Source of the DNA: Methanocella_A sp963792125 | Lineage (GTDB): Archaea > Halobacteriota > Methanocellia > Methanocellales > Methanocellaceae | Assembly: GCA_963792125.1 (NCBI GenBank) | Contig: CAWBVA010000012.1 | Span: forward strand, 124,001 to 188,000 | Length of the DNA: 64,000 nt | Reading direction: 5' to 3' | Part shown: positions 37,303 through 45,464 of the stretch, piece by piece | Numbering within the stretch: position 1 is the stretch's first letter | How the letters are laid out: each line of letters begins with the position of its first letter | Notes under the pieces: model-generated | Told to the model about the DNA's origin: nothing | Seen by the model: the letters and a program-made list of their open reading frames with translations, nothing else | The model's database searches: none | Translations under genes and position numbers: made by a program

Positions 37303-37733
37303 CATACCTAATCCCGTATCTTAAATGGTCTGTCATTGTAAGCGGTGAATGCCGTCATTCTGGCGCGTTATCCCTTCCGGGCAGTGCATGCCAGAGCTGG
37401 TAGTGTTCTGCTTCTCACCCCTGGATCGGGCTCGTCTTCATCTCACACTTTGCAAAAAACCTGCTTATTTTTACAATTTTGGAAGTAAATTTACTTAATC
37501 ACATTTTTTGTAGAAAAAGTATATTATAAACACTAATCATTCGTTACTTACCAAAACATACCGATCGTATCGGCCGGGCACCGGATGGTCCATGCAGGGT
37601 TTCATGTGATCGTGCAGCGGTGCCGCGAAGCCCGGTACTCCGGGCCCATGGGACGCCCGGCAATCCTGGCGGAGGTAGTTGTCATTACGGTAAATCGGGC
37701 CTGCAGTGAGGCTTTAACGGAGGTGCGCTCATT
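37303..37733 (+). promoter_or_regulatory. Gap with TATA box and long leader of the Cys-rich ArlC-like gene
   Basis: No gene from 37303 to 37733. A TATA-like element AAAAAGTATATTATAAAC is at 37514-37531, giving a leader of about 200 bases that is GC-rich with possible hairpins (CCGGGCACCGG, CCCGGTACTCCGGG). GGAGGTG at 37719-37725 is the Shine-Dalgarno. The same TATA core (GTATATTATAA) precedes the arlCDE gene at 41119. Confidence 0.65.
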
Positions 37734-39134
37734 ATGGAAAGCACCGTAAGGAAGGTCGGGGATAGTCCCGCAAAAAAGGTCATCCCGGAATCATCGATCA
37801 TGGATAGTGGCACGAAAACGATCGAGGCTGGCGCTGAAAAGGTCATCCTGGATTCGCCGTTCGAGGAGTCCGATAGCAAATATGACCATATCGAGAAGGA
37901 GTTCAAGGTCCTGAAAGGCTCGATCAAGAAGCTTATCGTAGACATCCGTGAGCAGATGAACGCCAGCGAGAACCCGTTCCTCAACATCCAGCAGATGATG
38001 CCGGCACAGTCCTCGATATTCAGGGAGGATCCGCTTGATGCTGACCGGCCGGCAAAGAAAATCGAAAGGGAGACACAGGCTGACGATGCGGAAATATCTG
38101 CTCCTAAGAAAAATGATATTAACAGTCCGCCCGCCCCGGATGTAAATAATAACTGCGCAAATGATCATTGCCCTCTGGCCGCCAGACAAGGCCGGGCAGT
38201 CACACGCTGTGCGGCGCTCGGAGCGGAGCAAAGCGGCCGAGGCGACACCTGCCCGGTCATGCAGCGATTGTATGGGTCGCGGGACTACAGCACCGGCGAG
38301 CTGTGCTACGAATGCATAAGAAGCGGTCACCTGCCGGAGAGAAATGCCACTAGCCAGGTCCGCCAGGGATGTCCGGCCGGATTTTGTGATACTGCGCCTT
38401 GGGGAAGGTCCGCCGATCAGGGACATGGCGCCTGGTACCAGGGACGGCCTTTGCCGTGCATGCCGCAACATGCTGCCAGCAGGCAGGGTAAGCCCGGATA
38501 CGGCCCGTATGACGGCCCATTCATGCAAGACCCATGCTCCCGGTGCCCGCAGAAAGGCAAACCGCAAATGTACGGGCCCGGACCGAGCGACAATGGCTAT
38601 TATCCGTTCCATGAGCCCTGCCGCGGCGATTATTCGCCTTATTATCGCCAGGGCTACGCCGGGAACGGACGGTACAGGCCAGGACCCGAAGAGCGCCGAG
38701 GGTGCGATGGCTCGTATGGCTACGACTGGGAGCCAGCCCGTAACACATCATATCCCGAGGGCGTCAGTGAACAAGGGAGGGACCGGCCCGGAGAGTGGCA
38801 ACAGCCACGCAGGGCTTACCGGCCCGCCGAGAACACGCCTGACTATTACGATGAGGGGCCTGAGTATGACTATCGGGAACTGCAAGGACAGGCGAGGCCA
38901 GTACGTTCGCAGGGCAAATGCCGCAGGAAATCTCTCGATCACGTGCCAGACGACAGCTACATTCAGCCTGAGCCTGAGCCCGAGCCGGTAGTGATTGACA
39001 TCCAGAGTCCCGGGTCGGTCCGGAAAAAGCACAAGGCCCGTGCCAGGAGCGTGCCGGATATAGTAGTCGTCGACGTCGAGCCCGAGAACGTCGTACCGCG
39101 AAGCGTCAGGGTGTCGAGGCGCAAAGGGCTGTAA
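37734..39134 (+). CDS. Cys-rich ArlC-like protein between the two archaellins
   Basis: Residues about 50-90 match the ArlC segment of the downstream ArlC-D/E protein: both read KGSIKKLIVDIREQMN, then ENPFLNIQQM. Thereafter the ArlD/E domain is absent. Instead, residues 140-325 hold 13 Cys (including CYEC at 191-194 and CSRC at 268-271) in a Gly/Pro/Tyr/Arg-rich stretch. The tail is Tyr/Pro-rich, then basic, with VVIDI and VVVDV strands. There is no signal peptide or membrane helix, so cytoplasmic. It may be a zinc-binding or disulphide-rich scaffold at the archaellar motor; no family known to me has this layout. The single frame is open for 466 codons, with ATG after GGAGGTG. Confidence 0.75.
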   Translation: MESTVRKVGDSPAKKVIPESSIMDSGTKTIEAGAEKVILDSPFEESDSKYDHIEKEFKVLKGSIKKLIVDIREQMNASENPFLNIQQMMPAQSSIFREDPLDADRPAKKIERETQADDAEISAPKKNDINSPPAPDVNNNCANDHCPLAARQGRAVTRCAALGAEQSGRGDTCPVMQRLYGSRDYSTGELCYECIRSGHLPERNATSQVRQGCPAGFCDTAPWGRSADQGHGAWYQGRPLPCMPQHAASRQGKPGYGPYDGPFMQDPCSRCPQKGKPQMYGPGPSDNGYYPFHEPCRGDYSPYYRQGYAGNGRYRPGPEERRGCDGSYGYDWEPARNTSYPEGVSEQGRDRPGEWQQPRRAYRPAENTPDYYDEGPEYDYRELQGQARPVRSQGKCRRKSLDHVPDDSYIQPEPEPEPVVIDIQSPGSVRKKHKARARSVPDIVVVDVEPENVVPRSVRVSRRKGL

Positions 39135-39612
39135 AGCCATGCGCTTCATCTATTCTTTTTAGGTTCCGGCCTGGATCGCAGGCAGGTATTGTTATTGTGT
39201 ATCGATAACCGTCGCGTATAACACGCACGCACATATAAGCTGATCATGCGATGTCAGATTGCCTGTTTTAATTGTTAGTGCCTTGCCAGAACCCCGGTCA
39301 ACGACCGACACTCATGAAAACAGGCCGATATTAAATGCGCTGACGTGCCCAGGACGTAAGGCAGAGGCCGCCAGATCGCCCTGGTGACATCTTACATGGC
39401 TCTCCCGGCAACTGCATGTCGATACGACAATCGAAACGATTGAAAGGCCGGACACATTAAATTGGCGGGCTGTAAAGTAGACTTCGAACGTACAACTATG
39501 CAACCCGGGATACATCTTGATTAGCGCTAATAAAATGCTGCAGAATAAAAATAATAAAAAATTGGCAGCATTCCGATCGATCAGGGAAACAGGCCGTTTT
39601 AGGGCTTATTTG
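39135..39612. other. Non-coding gap before archaellin 2
   Basis: I find no gene or clear structure in this stretch. Composition is mixed, with an AT-rich end (AAAAATAATAAAAAATTGG near 39546). The conserved archaellin promoter block starts at 39613. Confidence 0.5.
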
Positions 39613-39757
39613 CTAAAATGAAATTAATAGCGAGTAATTTCCAATTAATTAGAAAAAATATATATTAAATCTGGTTCTTGTAGGTACTAAGGGCAGCCAG
39701 AAGAATCAGTTAAAAAGCTAATAGTTCTGGCTACAGCAATGTAGTGAGGTATTTACA
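39613..39757 (+). promoter_or_regulatory. Duplicated archaellin promoter and leader, copy 2
   Basis: Near-identical to 36523-36666: same TATA-like AAATATATATTAAAT (39656-39670), same leader with one extra A in the AAAAA run, then GAGGT seven bases before the ATG at 39758. Confidence 0.8.
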
Positions 39758-40330
39758 ATGAAAAGCAATGGAAGAAAATTCGCGAAGAATGATGCGGCTT
39801 TCACTGGTCTTGAGGCTGCGATTGTGCTCATCGCTTTCGTGGTAGTTGCAGCGGTCTTCTCATATGTAATGCTCGGCGCAGGTTTCTTCACCTCGCAGAA
39901 GAGCAAGGAAGTTGTACACACAGGCGTCGACCAGGCGACCTCGTCTATCCAGCTCTCCGGTGACATCGTCGGTATCGGCGACACGACCGCAAAGACGCTT
40001 ACAGGCGTTAACATCACTCTGTCACTGACCGCGGGCAACAACCCGGTCGACATCGAGAAACTGATCGTATCCGCCAGGACATCGAGCGCATACAACGCGT
40101 CGGTCTTCAACGGCAGCATCGCCTCTCAGTACGAGTGGGTCCAGAAGGTCAATGAGAACAACCTGCTTGAGAAGTTCGAGAAGGTCCAGCTGAACATCGA
40201 GCTGCCGAGCAATCTCCAGGTTAGTCCCAACGAGAAGATCAGCTTCGAGATCAAGCCGGCGACCGGCGCAATCCTGCCGATCACTGTGACCACTCCGCCC
40301 GCAATCGACGCGGTCATGGTCCTCGTATAA
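39758..40330 (+). CDS. arlB2: Archaellin, copy 2
   Basis: Second archaellin of 190 aa, nearly identical to copy 1. Signal peptide MKSNGRKFAKND, then AAFTGLEAAIVLIAFVVVAA. Differences cluster at residues 7-10, in the surface region (NASVFNGSIASQYEW versus SASVFNGSVTTNYEW) and in scattered conservative changes. Both sequons (N-I-T, N-G-S) are kept. The DNA identity covers promoter and coding region, so the pair forms a direct repeat that could recombine. Two archaellins may build different filament parts or act redundantly. Confidence 0.95.
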   Translation: MKSNGRKFAKNDAAFTGLEAAIVLIAFVVVAAVFSYVMLGAGFFTSQKSKEVVHTGVDQATSSIQLSGDIVGIGDTTAKTLTGVNITLSLTAGNNPVDIEKLIVSARTSSAYNASVFNGSIASQYEWVQKVNENNLLEKFEKVQLNIELPSNLQVSPNEKISFEIKPATGAILPITVTTPPAIDAVMVLV

Positions 40331-40346
40331 ACAATAAAGATATCGA

Positions 40347-40381
40347 GGGTGGTGCCCATAGCATCACCCTGAAACCTTTTT
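40347..40381 (+). terminator. Hairpin terminator after archaellin 2
   Basis: GGGTGGTGC, loop CCATA, GCATCACCC (one G-U pair), then GAAACCTTTTTT. Same architecture as the terminator at 37269. Confidence 0.82.
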
Positions 40382-41118
40382 TATAGCCGGCAGGCAAGCA
40401 GTTCGTTTTACTTCGTCCCGCCTGTAACATATCGTGTCCTATCGGGATGGGATAGGCAGCAGATAGTTCTCGTACGATTACCCCTCGGCTCTGGTCAGGA
40501 TAGTATTAGCCAGGTGATCGTCATAGTTTTCGTGAGCGTGCAGGCCCCTGTCTCAAGCCACCCTATGTGCAGGATGCATGCGGTCAGCTTCTTGTGGTTC
40601 CGCCGGTCATGATTCGATCACCTGGTCACCCATACCAGTCGTATTGACTCGTTGCCCGCACCAGTCCCTACGGCGTGCGGCATCACGGTTGTCTCTGGCC
40701 AATGGATCAGGCGCCAGTCATCTCGACGAGAGCATTCATTCCTGCATGCGGTAATATCCGATACATGGACTGGTTGAGGGAGACACCTGCGGACATACGT
40801 GGAAATGCACTACAGCTATTGTATTTTAATGGCGGTCGGCACGGTACTGGCCAATATATAAGCGTTGTGGCGACTCACGCGCAGGTCTGGTGGTAATAAT
40901 GATGAAGTCTGGACTGGCAGCGGTCTTCCAGGGCGGCCGATCGTACATCCTGCCGGGCCGGGATAGAGTAAAAGTTTAGAATCAAAAGTTATTTATCTGC
41001 TATATTCCAAATTTATTACGTTAATCCCTTGTTCACCTTGTCGGCGGTTACAGTCCCATAATAAGCATAAGGTTATTTCAATAATGAAAATAATCAAAAT
41101 TAATCTCATTATCAGTAC
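40382..41118. other. Non-coding gap between archaellin 2 and the arl motor operon
   Basis: About 740 bases without a gene I can support. A 73-codon frame at 40675-40896 has no Shine-Dalgarno and reads as random composition. AT content rises after 40980 towards the promoter. Confidence 0.5.
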
Positions 41119-41134
41119 AAAAGGTATATTATAA
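41119..41134 (+). promoter_or_regulatory. TATA box of the arl motor operon
   Basis: AAAAGGTATATTATAA followed by a leader of about 240 bases to the arlCDE start. The core GTATATTATAA is shared with the promoter of the Cys-rich ArlC-like gene, suggesting co-regulation distinct from the archaellin promoters. Confidence 0.65.
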
Positions 41135-41380
41135 GAGATAGTCAACTTTAGTTCAAGCAACGGGTACTTAGATGACCAGTTGACAAAGTAGCGCTATCAT
41201 GCGCTGAAATAACCTGAATCTGGAGTGACCGGACATGATCAAGGCAACATTGCACACATCGAACGTTCGTAACCGCGAAGCGTCGGACTATCTGCCGGTC
41301 CCGTGCGACATTGGCCCATATTGTACGCGGCCTGAACGGCATATGTCCCGCAAGGGGACAAACAATGCAGAGGTGCGGTG

Positions 41381-42218
41381 ATGGACCAGAGCGCGATAAA
41401 TAAGATCATCATGGATGCCTCCGAGGAAGATCCCGGCAAGAAGGTCGAGAAGCTCGAAAAAGAGGTCATGATCATTAAGGGATCGATCAAGAAACTGATC
41501 GTGGACATCCGGGAACAGATGAACAACGCGGAAAATCCATTCCTCAACATCCAGCAGATGCAGATGCCGCCGCAGGCACCGATCATCAAGGAAGACATCG
41601 ATGAGCTGGACGTCCCGGAGATTCGGGCAGGATGACGAGGAGCAGGAAGCGAAGAAGCCGGCTCCGAAGGACAAAAAGCGCAAGAAGCAGTCCTCCAGGG
41701 ACCCGGAGCAAGGAGACCTTGAGTGCGACAGCAGGGATAGCAGCCACCCGTACGACGAAGGGACTGACCGCACCCGGTCCACACAACAGGGCCTCTCCAG
41801 ACGCGACCTCGAGATGATCAGCGAGTTCGAGGAGCAGAAGAAGATGCTGGAGGCCATGAAGATCAAGACAAGCTCTGCCGGGCCGGCATCGCTCACGGGC
41901 ACCAGGCGGATCGACCCTTACACGATGAACCAGATCATGGACTGGACGCGCATGATGCTGCGTAAGAACGGCAGCGATCGCATGAAGGACCTGCTGGAGA
42001 TGTACGTATCGACAGGCTACATCAGCGAAGAGACCAGGGCTATCATCCAGCGGATGTCCAAGCTCATGGAATCTGAGCCCACGCGGCCGCCGAAGCGGCT
42101 GGATATAAAGGAGTGCGTCAGCGACCTCTACACGCTGTACGTCATCCTGAACCCCGGGGACAAGGACCTTGACTCGAAGATGCTCACAGTCCTGCTGAAC
42201 CCGGAAGACAAGTACTGA
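41381..42218 (+). CDS. arlCDE: ArlC-ArlD/E fusion protein of the archaellum (one frameshift)
   Basis: Cytoplasmic archaellum component proposed to link the motor to chemotaxis signalling. The N-terminal coiled ArlC-like segment (about 20-62) reads GSIKKLIVDIREQMNNAENP. A charged linker follows, then the ArlD/E domain (DPYTMNQIMDWTRMMLRKNG, LLEMYVSTGYISEETRAIIQ, ending LTVLLNPEDKY). Near 41625 one base must be dropped or added to join PEIR to QDDEEQEAKKPAPK; the two open frames overlap there. ATG at 41381 follows GAGGTG by five bases. Euryarchaeal operons often fuse these domains. First gene of the arl motor operon. Confidence 0.85.
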
Positions 42219-42353
42219 TCATCTATAAAAACGAGACGGCTCGCGCCGATATATCGATGGCCGGAGAAGCGCCGGACAAAGCCCCGTGTTTGCAGCGCGG
42301 CGGGCATGTCAGGCGGCCGGGCGTCGCCTTGCGTGAGAAGAGACGTGGTACAC

Positions 42354-42830
42354 ATGGTACAGGACACTATCAGCAACGCTATCCTCATCATCGCAGTAGT
42401 CATCGCGACGACAGTGGTGCTGAACGCCCTTTACCCGGCAATGTTCGGCATGGCAGGCTCGATAAGGTCAAATGTCGCGGATGCGGATGACCGGTCCATG
42501 ACCAGCGTTACCATATCCTATTGCAGCTTCGATCCGGGAGACCACATTCTCCGGGTCTGGGCCAAGAACAGTGGCCGCGACTCGATCGCCGACTCTGAGC
42601 TGACTGGCATCCGAGCCTATTACGGGGACGAGTCCGGGAGTATGACAAACTACGGAACCTCGTATTCGCTGCAGGCCCCTGATGACGGGGACGATCAATG
42701 GGACCCTGACGAGACGCTGGAGATCGACCTGGCGAGCCCGGACTCCCCGTTCCCCGGAGATCCCGGGGTCCACAGGGTCAAGCTGGTGATGCCCAACGGC
42801 GCGACCGCCGAATACACGATCACGACATGA
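42354..42830 (+). CDS. arlG1: ArlG-like archaellum stator protein, paralogue 1
   Basis: Pilin-like monotopic protein; ArlG is known to form a filament that, capped by ArlF, anchors the archaellar motor to the S-layer. N-terminal helix DTISNAILIIAVVIATTVVL, then NALYPAMFGMAGSIRS and a beta domain (RVWAKNSGRDSI, ending GATAEYTITT). ATG at 42354 is supported by alignment with paralogues 2-5; upstream GTG codons at 42333 and 42345 are less likely. First of five tandem paralogues. Confidence 0.82.
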   Translation: MVQDTISNAILIIAVVIATTVVLNALYPAMFGMAGSIRSNVADADDRSMTSVTISYCSFDPGDHILRVWAKNSGRDSIADSELTGIRAYYGDESGSMTNYGTSYSLQAPDDGDDQWDPDETLEIDLASPDSPFPGDPGVHRVKLVMPNGATAEYTITT

Positions 42831-42886
42831 TATCCAATGGAAGAGCTCGATAACCGACAATTAACTGAACGGAAGAGGGATGACAA

Positions 42887-43378
42887 ATGGCTACGGACAT
42901 GATCACAAGCGCTATCCTCATGATCGGCACGCTGATCATCGTTTCCGTGCTCATCTCATCGCTGCTCCCCGAAATAATCGGCGTGGCCGGATCGATCGGG
43001 TCGTCGACTGACAGTGCAGAGGACCGCCTCGCGACCAGTGCTACTGTCATAAACTATGACGCAGGCCCGGACACGGTGCGGATCGACGTGCTCAACAATG
43101 GCAAAAACAGCCTGCCGGTGTCGGCTATAAACCTGACGGTTGCCTACCTGGGCAACGCGACGGCACCCGACGGGCGGCTGGTGTTCGGAGAGGACCCGGA
43201 CATGCCCTGGTGGAGCTACGCGATATCGGGTGCTACAGACCAGACGTGGAACCCCGGCGATACTCTCGTGATCATGGTCACCAGCCCGCGGCACGACCTC
43301 GTGCCTGGCGACTACAGGTTCAGGATGCTCCTGTATAACGGGGCAACGGTGGAATGCCGGTTCAATATACCGGAATAG
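42887..43378 (+). CDS. arlG2: ArlG-like protein, paralogue 2
   Basis: 163 aa. N-terminal helix DMITSAILMIGTLIIVSVLI followed by SSLLPEIIGVAGSIGSSTDS, the same layout as paralogue 1 but with NALYP replaced by SSLLP. Beta domain includes VRIDVLNNGKNSLPVSAINL and TWNPGDTLVIMV. Sequons N-L-T and N-A-T lie in the extracellular part. Shine-Dalgarno-like GAGGGATG before the ATG. It is the most divergent ArlG of the array. Confidence 0.8.
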   Translation: MATDMITSAILMIGTLIIVSVLISSLLPEIIGVAGSIGSSTDSAEDRLATSATVINYDAGPDTVRIDVLNNGKNSLPVSAINLTVAYLGNATAPDGRLVFGEDPDMPWWSYAISGATDQTWNPGDTLVIMVTSPRHDLVPGDYRFRMLLYNGATVECRFNIPE

Positions 43379-43397
43379 ACGGGACGGAGGATAAGGA

Positions 43398-43886
43398 ATG
43401 GCTTAGGAAGTAATCAGCAGCGCGATACTCATCATCGCGGCGATCATCGCGACAGTAGCCATAGTCAACGCCGTGTACCCGTCACTATTCGCGACGGCCG
43501 GCTCAGTCACGACAGTATCCGAAACGGCCAGCAACCGGGTCCTGACCGACGTGAAGATCGCCATGGCCAGCGCAGACGGCCCGGGAACGCTGTATGTCTG
43601 GGTCAAGAACGACGGGAGCACGAAGGTGCCGGAGAGCCGGATAGCCTATACGGACGTCTATTTCGGGGACCGGGGTCACATGGCCAAGGCATCGGCGAAC
43701 TCGTCGGAAGTCCTCAGGTGGACGTACGCGCTCGACGACCTGAACGGTGACGGGGACTGGGGTCCCGGAGAGACATTGCAGATTACCGTCACTGACGGAG
43801 CCAACACCAGCTTCACGGCCGGAGACCACGAGGTGAAGCTCGTGCTCTACAACGCTGCGAGCATCGAGGGCACGATCAGCCTGTGA
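43398..43886 (+). CDS. arlG3: ArlG-like protein, paralogue 3, with TAG at codon 3
   Basis: The frame from ATG 43398 reads Met-Ala-TAG-Glu-Val-Ile-Ser-Ser-Ala-Ile-Leu, then IIAAIIATVAIVNAVYPSLF. Paralogues 4 and 5 have Met-Ala-Gln-Asn and Met-Ala-Glu-Gln, so TAG stands where CAG or GAG is expected. The rest (LYVWVKNDGSTKVPESRIAY, GDWGPGETLQITV) is intact and ends at 43886. GGAGG precedes the ATG, and the first later in-frame start (GTG 43473) would drop the membrane helix. Either a C-to-T or G-to-T error, a true nonsense mutation, or amber decoding. No pyrrolysine genes are visible here. Confidence 0.75.
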
Positions 43887-43896
43887 GGAGCGGGAC

Positions 43897-44385
43897 ATGG
43901 CACAGAACGTCATAACCACGGCTATCCTGGTCATCGCTGCGGTCATCGCGGTGGTCGCCCTGATCAACGGTGTCTTCCCGGCCATAAACAAAGTATCGGG
44001 GTCGGTGACATCGATCTCCGATGCGTCAAGCGACCGGATGAAGACCGAGATCAGGATCATTTGCGAGAGCGCGAATGCGACTGATTACACGATGAACGTG
44101 TACGTGAAGAACGCTGGCTCGCAGAAAATCGATCCCGTCAGGATCGGGATGACCGACGTCTACTTCGGCAACGCGACGACCATGGAGCGGTGCAATCACC
44201 CGGGTTCCGCCTATCCGACCTGGGAATACTCCATCATGGACGGCAACCAGGACGGGTTCTGGAACCAGGGCGAAACGCTGAACATCTGGATCAAAACTGA
44301 CGATCATAATTTCAAAGACGGAAGACAGCGGGTGACCCTCATGCTCTATAATGGCGTGAGCACCGGGGACACGTTCACCCTGTGA
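43897..44385 (+). CDS. arlG4: ArlG-like protein, paralogue 4
   Basis: 162 aa. NVITTAILVIAAVIAVVALI then NGVFPAINKVSGSVTSISDA; beta domain MNVYVKNAGSQKIDPVRIGM, TDVYFGNATTM and FWNQGETLNIWI. Closest by eye to paralogue 3 (both have TDVYFG). Two N-A-T sequons. Ten bases separate it from paralogue 3 and GAGGAG precedes the ATG. Role as for ArlG1; which paralogue is the ancestral ArlG cannot be told. Confidence 0.82.
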   Translation: MAQNVITTAILVIAAVIAVVALINGVFPAINKVSGSVTSISDASSDRMKTEIRIICESANATDYTMNVYVKNAGSQKIDPVRIGMTDVYFGNATTMERCNHPGSAYPTWEYSIMDGNQDGFWNQGETLNIWIKTDDHNFKDGRQRVTLMLYNGVSTGDTFTL

Positions 44386-44392
44386 GGCATAC

Positions 44393-44887
44393 ATGGCAGA
44401 ACAAGCGATCAGCACGGCAATACTGACGGTGGCGACGATAATAGCGGCGCTGGTGCTGGTCAACGCCCTGTACCCGTCGCTGTATAGCATATCGGGTGCC
44501 ATCCTGTCGATGAACGATCGTGCGGCAGGCCGCATCGGGACGGACCTGTCCGTACTGACGGAATGGTACGATCCCGCACACCCGGCGAACGATATCGCGC
44601 TGGAGGCCTGGGTCAAGAACACCGGGAGCACGACCGTCACGGAGGACGAGCTGGCTGACACCGATGTGTTCCTCAACACTGGCAATCAGATGACGATGCG
44701 GATCCCCCGGGACGACTGGACCGGAGAGATACTGAACGGCAACGGCGACGCTGACTGGGGCCCGTCAGAGACGATCCATGTGACCGTCCATTACGATCCC
44801 GGCAGCAGTAGCCCCGGGGCGTGGAAGTTCCGGATAGTCCTGCCCGACGGCGTGTGGACGGAGGATAGTTTCTCGTACGCCGGCTGA
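44393..44887 (+). CDS. arlG5: ArlG-like protein, paralogue 5
   Basis: 164 aa. QAISTAILTVATIIAALVLV, NALYPSLYSISGAILSMNDR, then LEAWVKNTGSTTVTEDELAD and DADWGPSETIHVTV. The ...VKNxGSxxV... strand and the aspartate-rich DxDWGPxET loop are shared with paralogues 3 and 4. The N-terminal helix pattern AxxxIxxAILxxAxxIA unites all five. Only seven bases after paralogue 4, with GTGAGG before the ATG. Confidence 0.82.
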   Translation: MAEQAISTAILTVATIIAALVLVNALYPSLYSISGAILSMNDRAAGRIGTDLSVLTEWYDPAHPANDIALEAWVKNTGSTTVTEDELADTDVFLNTGNQMTMRIPRDDWTGEILNGNGDADWGPSETIHVTVHYDPGSSSPGAWKFRIVLPDGVWTEDSFSYAG

Positions 44888-44909
44888 GCGTACTCTCGAG
44901 GTGAAAAAG

Positions 44910-45425
44910 ATGGGATTCGGTGACATCATTGCTACAGGGATTACCGTGATTGTGCTCATCGTGACAGGATACCTCATCATCGCAAGCCTCGACAGCTCGG
45001 TGGACTCGGCGACCGCGTCCCTGGCAGTGGTCCGCGATTCGGCGGTTGTCCGGATGCACACGTCCCTCGCCCTCGATGTCGGCGTTACGGACCTGGCGTA
45101 CCTGGACTTCAACCTGACCAATGACGGTGAGACGCCGGTCGGCAACCTGTCGGAGCTGGACGTGTTCGTCAAGACGATAGAAGATGGCCGGGTCACAGTC
45201 TGCAAGTGGCTGCCCTTCCGGGATACACCGGTGGAAGACGACGGCCACTGGTATGTCCTGGAACGGCCTGGTGCCTTTACGGGAGACCCGGACAGCCTGG
45301 AGCCAGGAGATACGATCACAGTGCGCTGTGTGTACAGGAGCCCGGACTACTGCGACGGCGTACTGGAAGTGTCTGCGCCCGGTGGCGGGAGTGCCACAGG
45401 TTACTACCGGATCAGGAGCGGATGA
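44910..45425 (+). CDS. arlF1: ArlF-like archaellum protein, paralogue 1
   Basis: ArlF family: pseudoperiplasmic, S-layer-binding cap of the ArlG filament. Starts MGFGDIIATGITVIVLIVTG (membrane helix), then an extracellular beta domain (LAYLDFNLTNDGETPVGNLS, LEPGDTITVRCVYRS). Two Cys in the C-terminal part (VRCVY, DYCDG) are absent from paralogue 2. GTG at 44901 is possible, but ATG 44910 lies six bases after GAGGTG and matches paralogue 2. Sequons N-L-T and N-L-S are present. Confidence 0.82.
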   Translation: MGFGDIIATGITVIVLIVTGYLIIASLDSSVDSATASLAVVRDSAVVRMHTSLALDVGVTDLAYLDFNLTNDGETPVGNLSELDVFVKTIEDGRVTVCKWLPFRDTPVEDDGHWYVLERPGAFTGDPDSLEPGDTITVRCVYRSPDYCDGVLEVSAPGGGSATGYYRIRSG

Positions 45426-45464
45426 CGGCATGACAACCGCGATCGAATACAGGAGTGAGCAGGC

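Noticed and set aside
38344..38991. 215-codon alternative frame within the Cys-rich ArlC-like gene
   Set aside because: The 466-codon frame starts with a clear ArlC block and is uninterrupted; the alternative has random Ala/Arg/Thr composition and no start signal.
40675..40896. 73-codon frame in the gap after archaellin 2
   Set aside because: No Shine-Dalgarno, no promoter close by, no recognisable composition or motifs.
43398..43412. Pyrrolysine at the arlG3 TAG
   Set aside because: No pyl genes in the window, codon 3 of a structural protein is not a known pyrrolysine position, and paralogues have Gln or Glu there; a point error is simpler.
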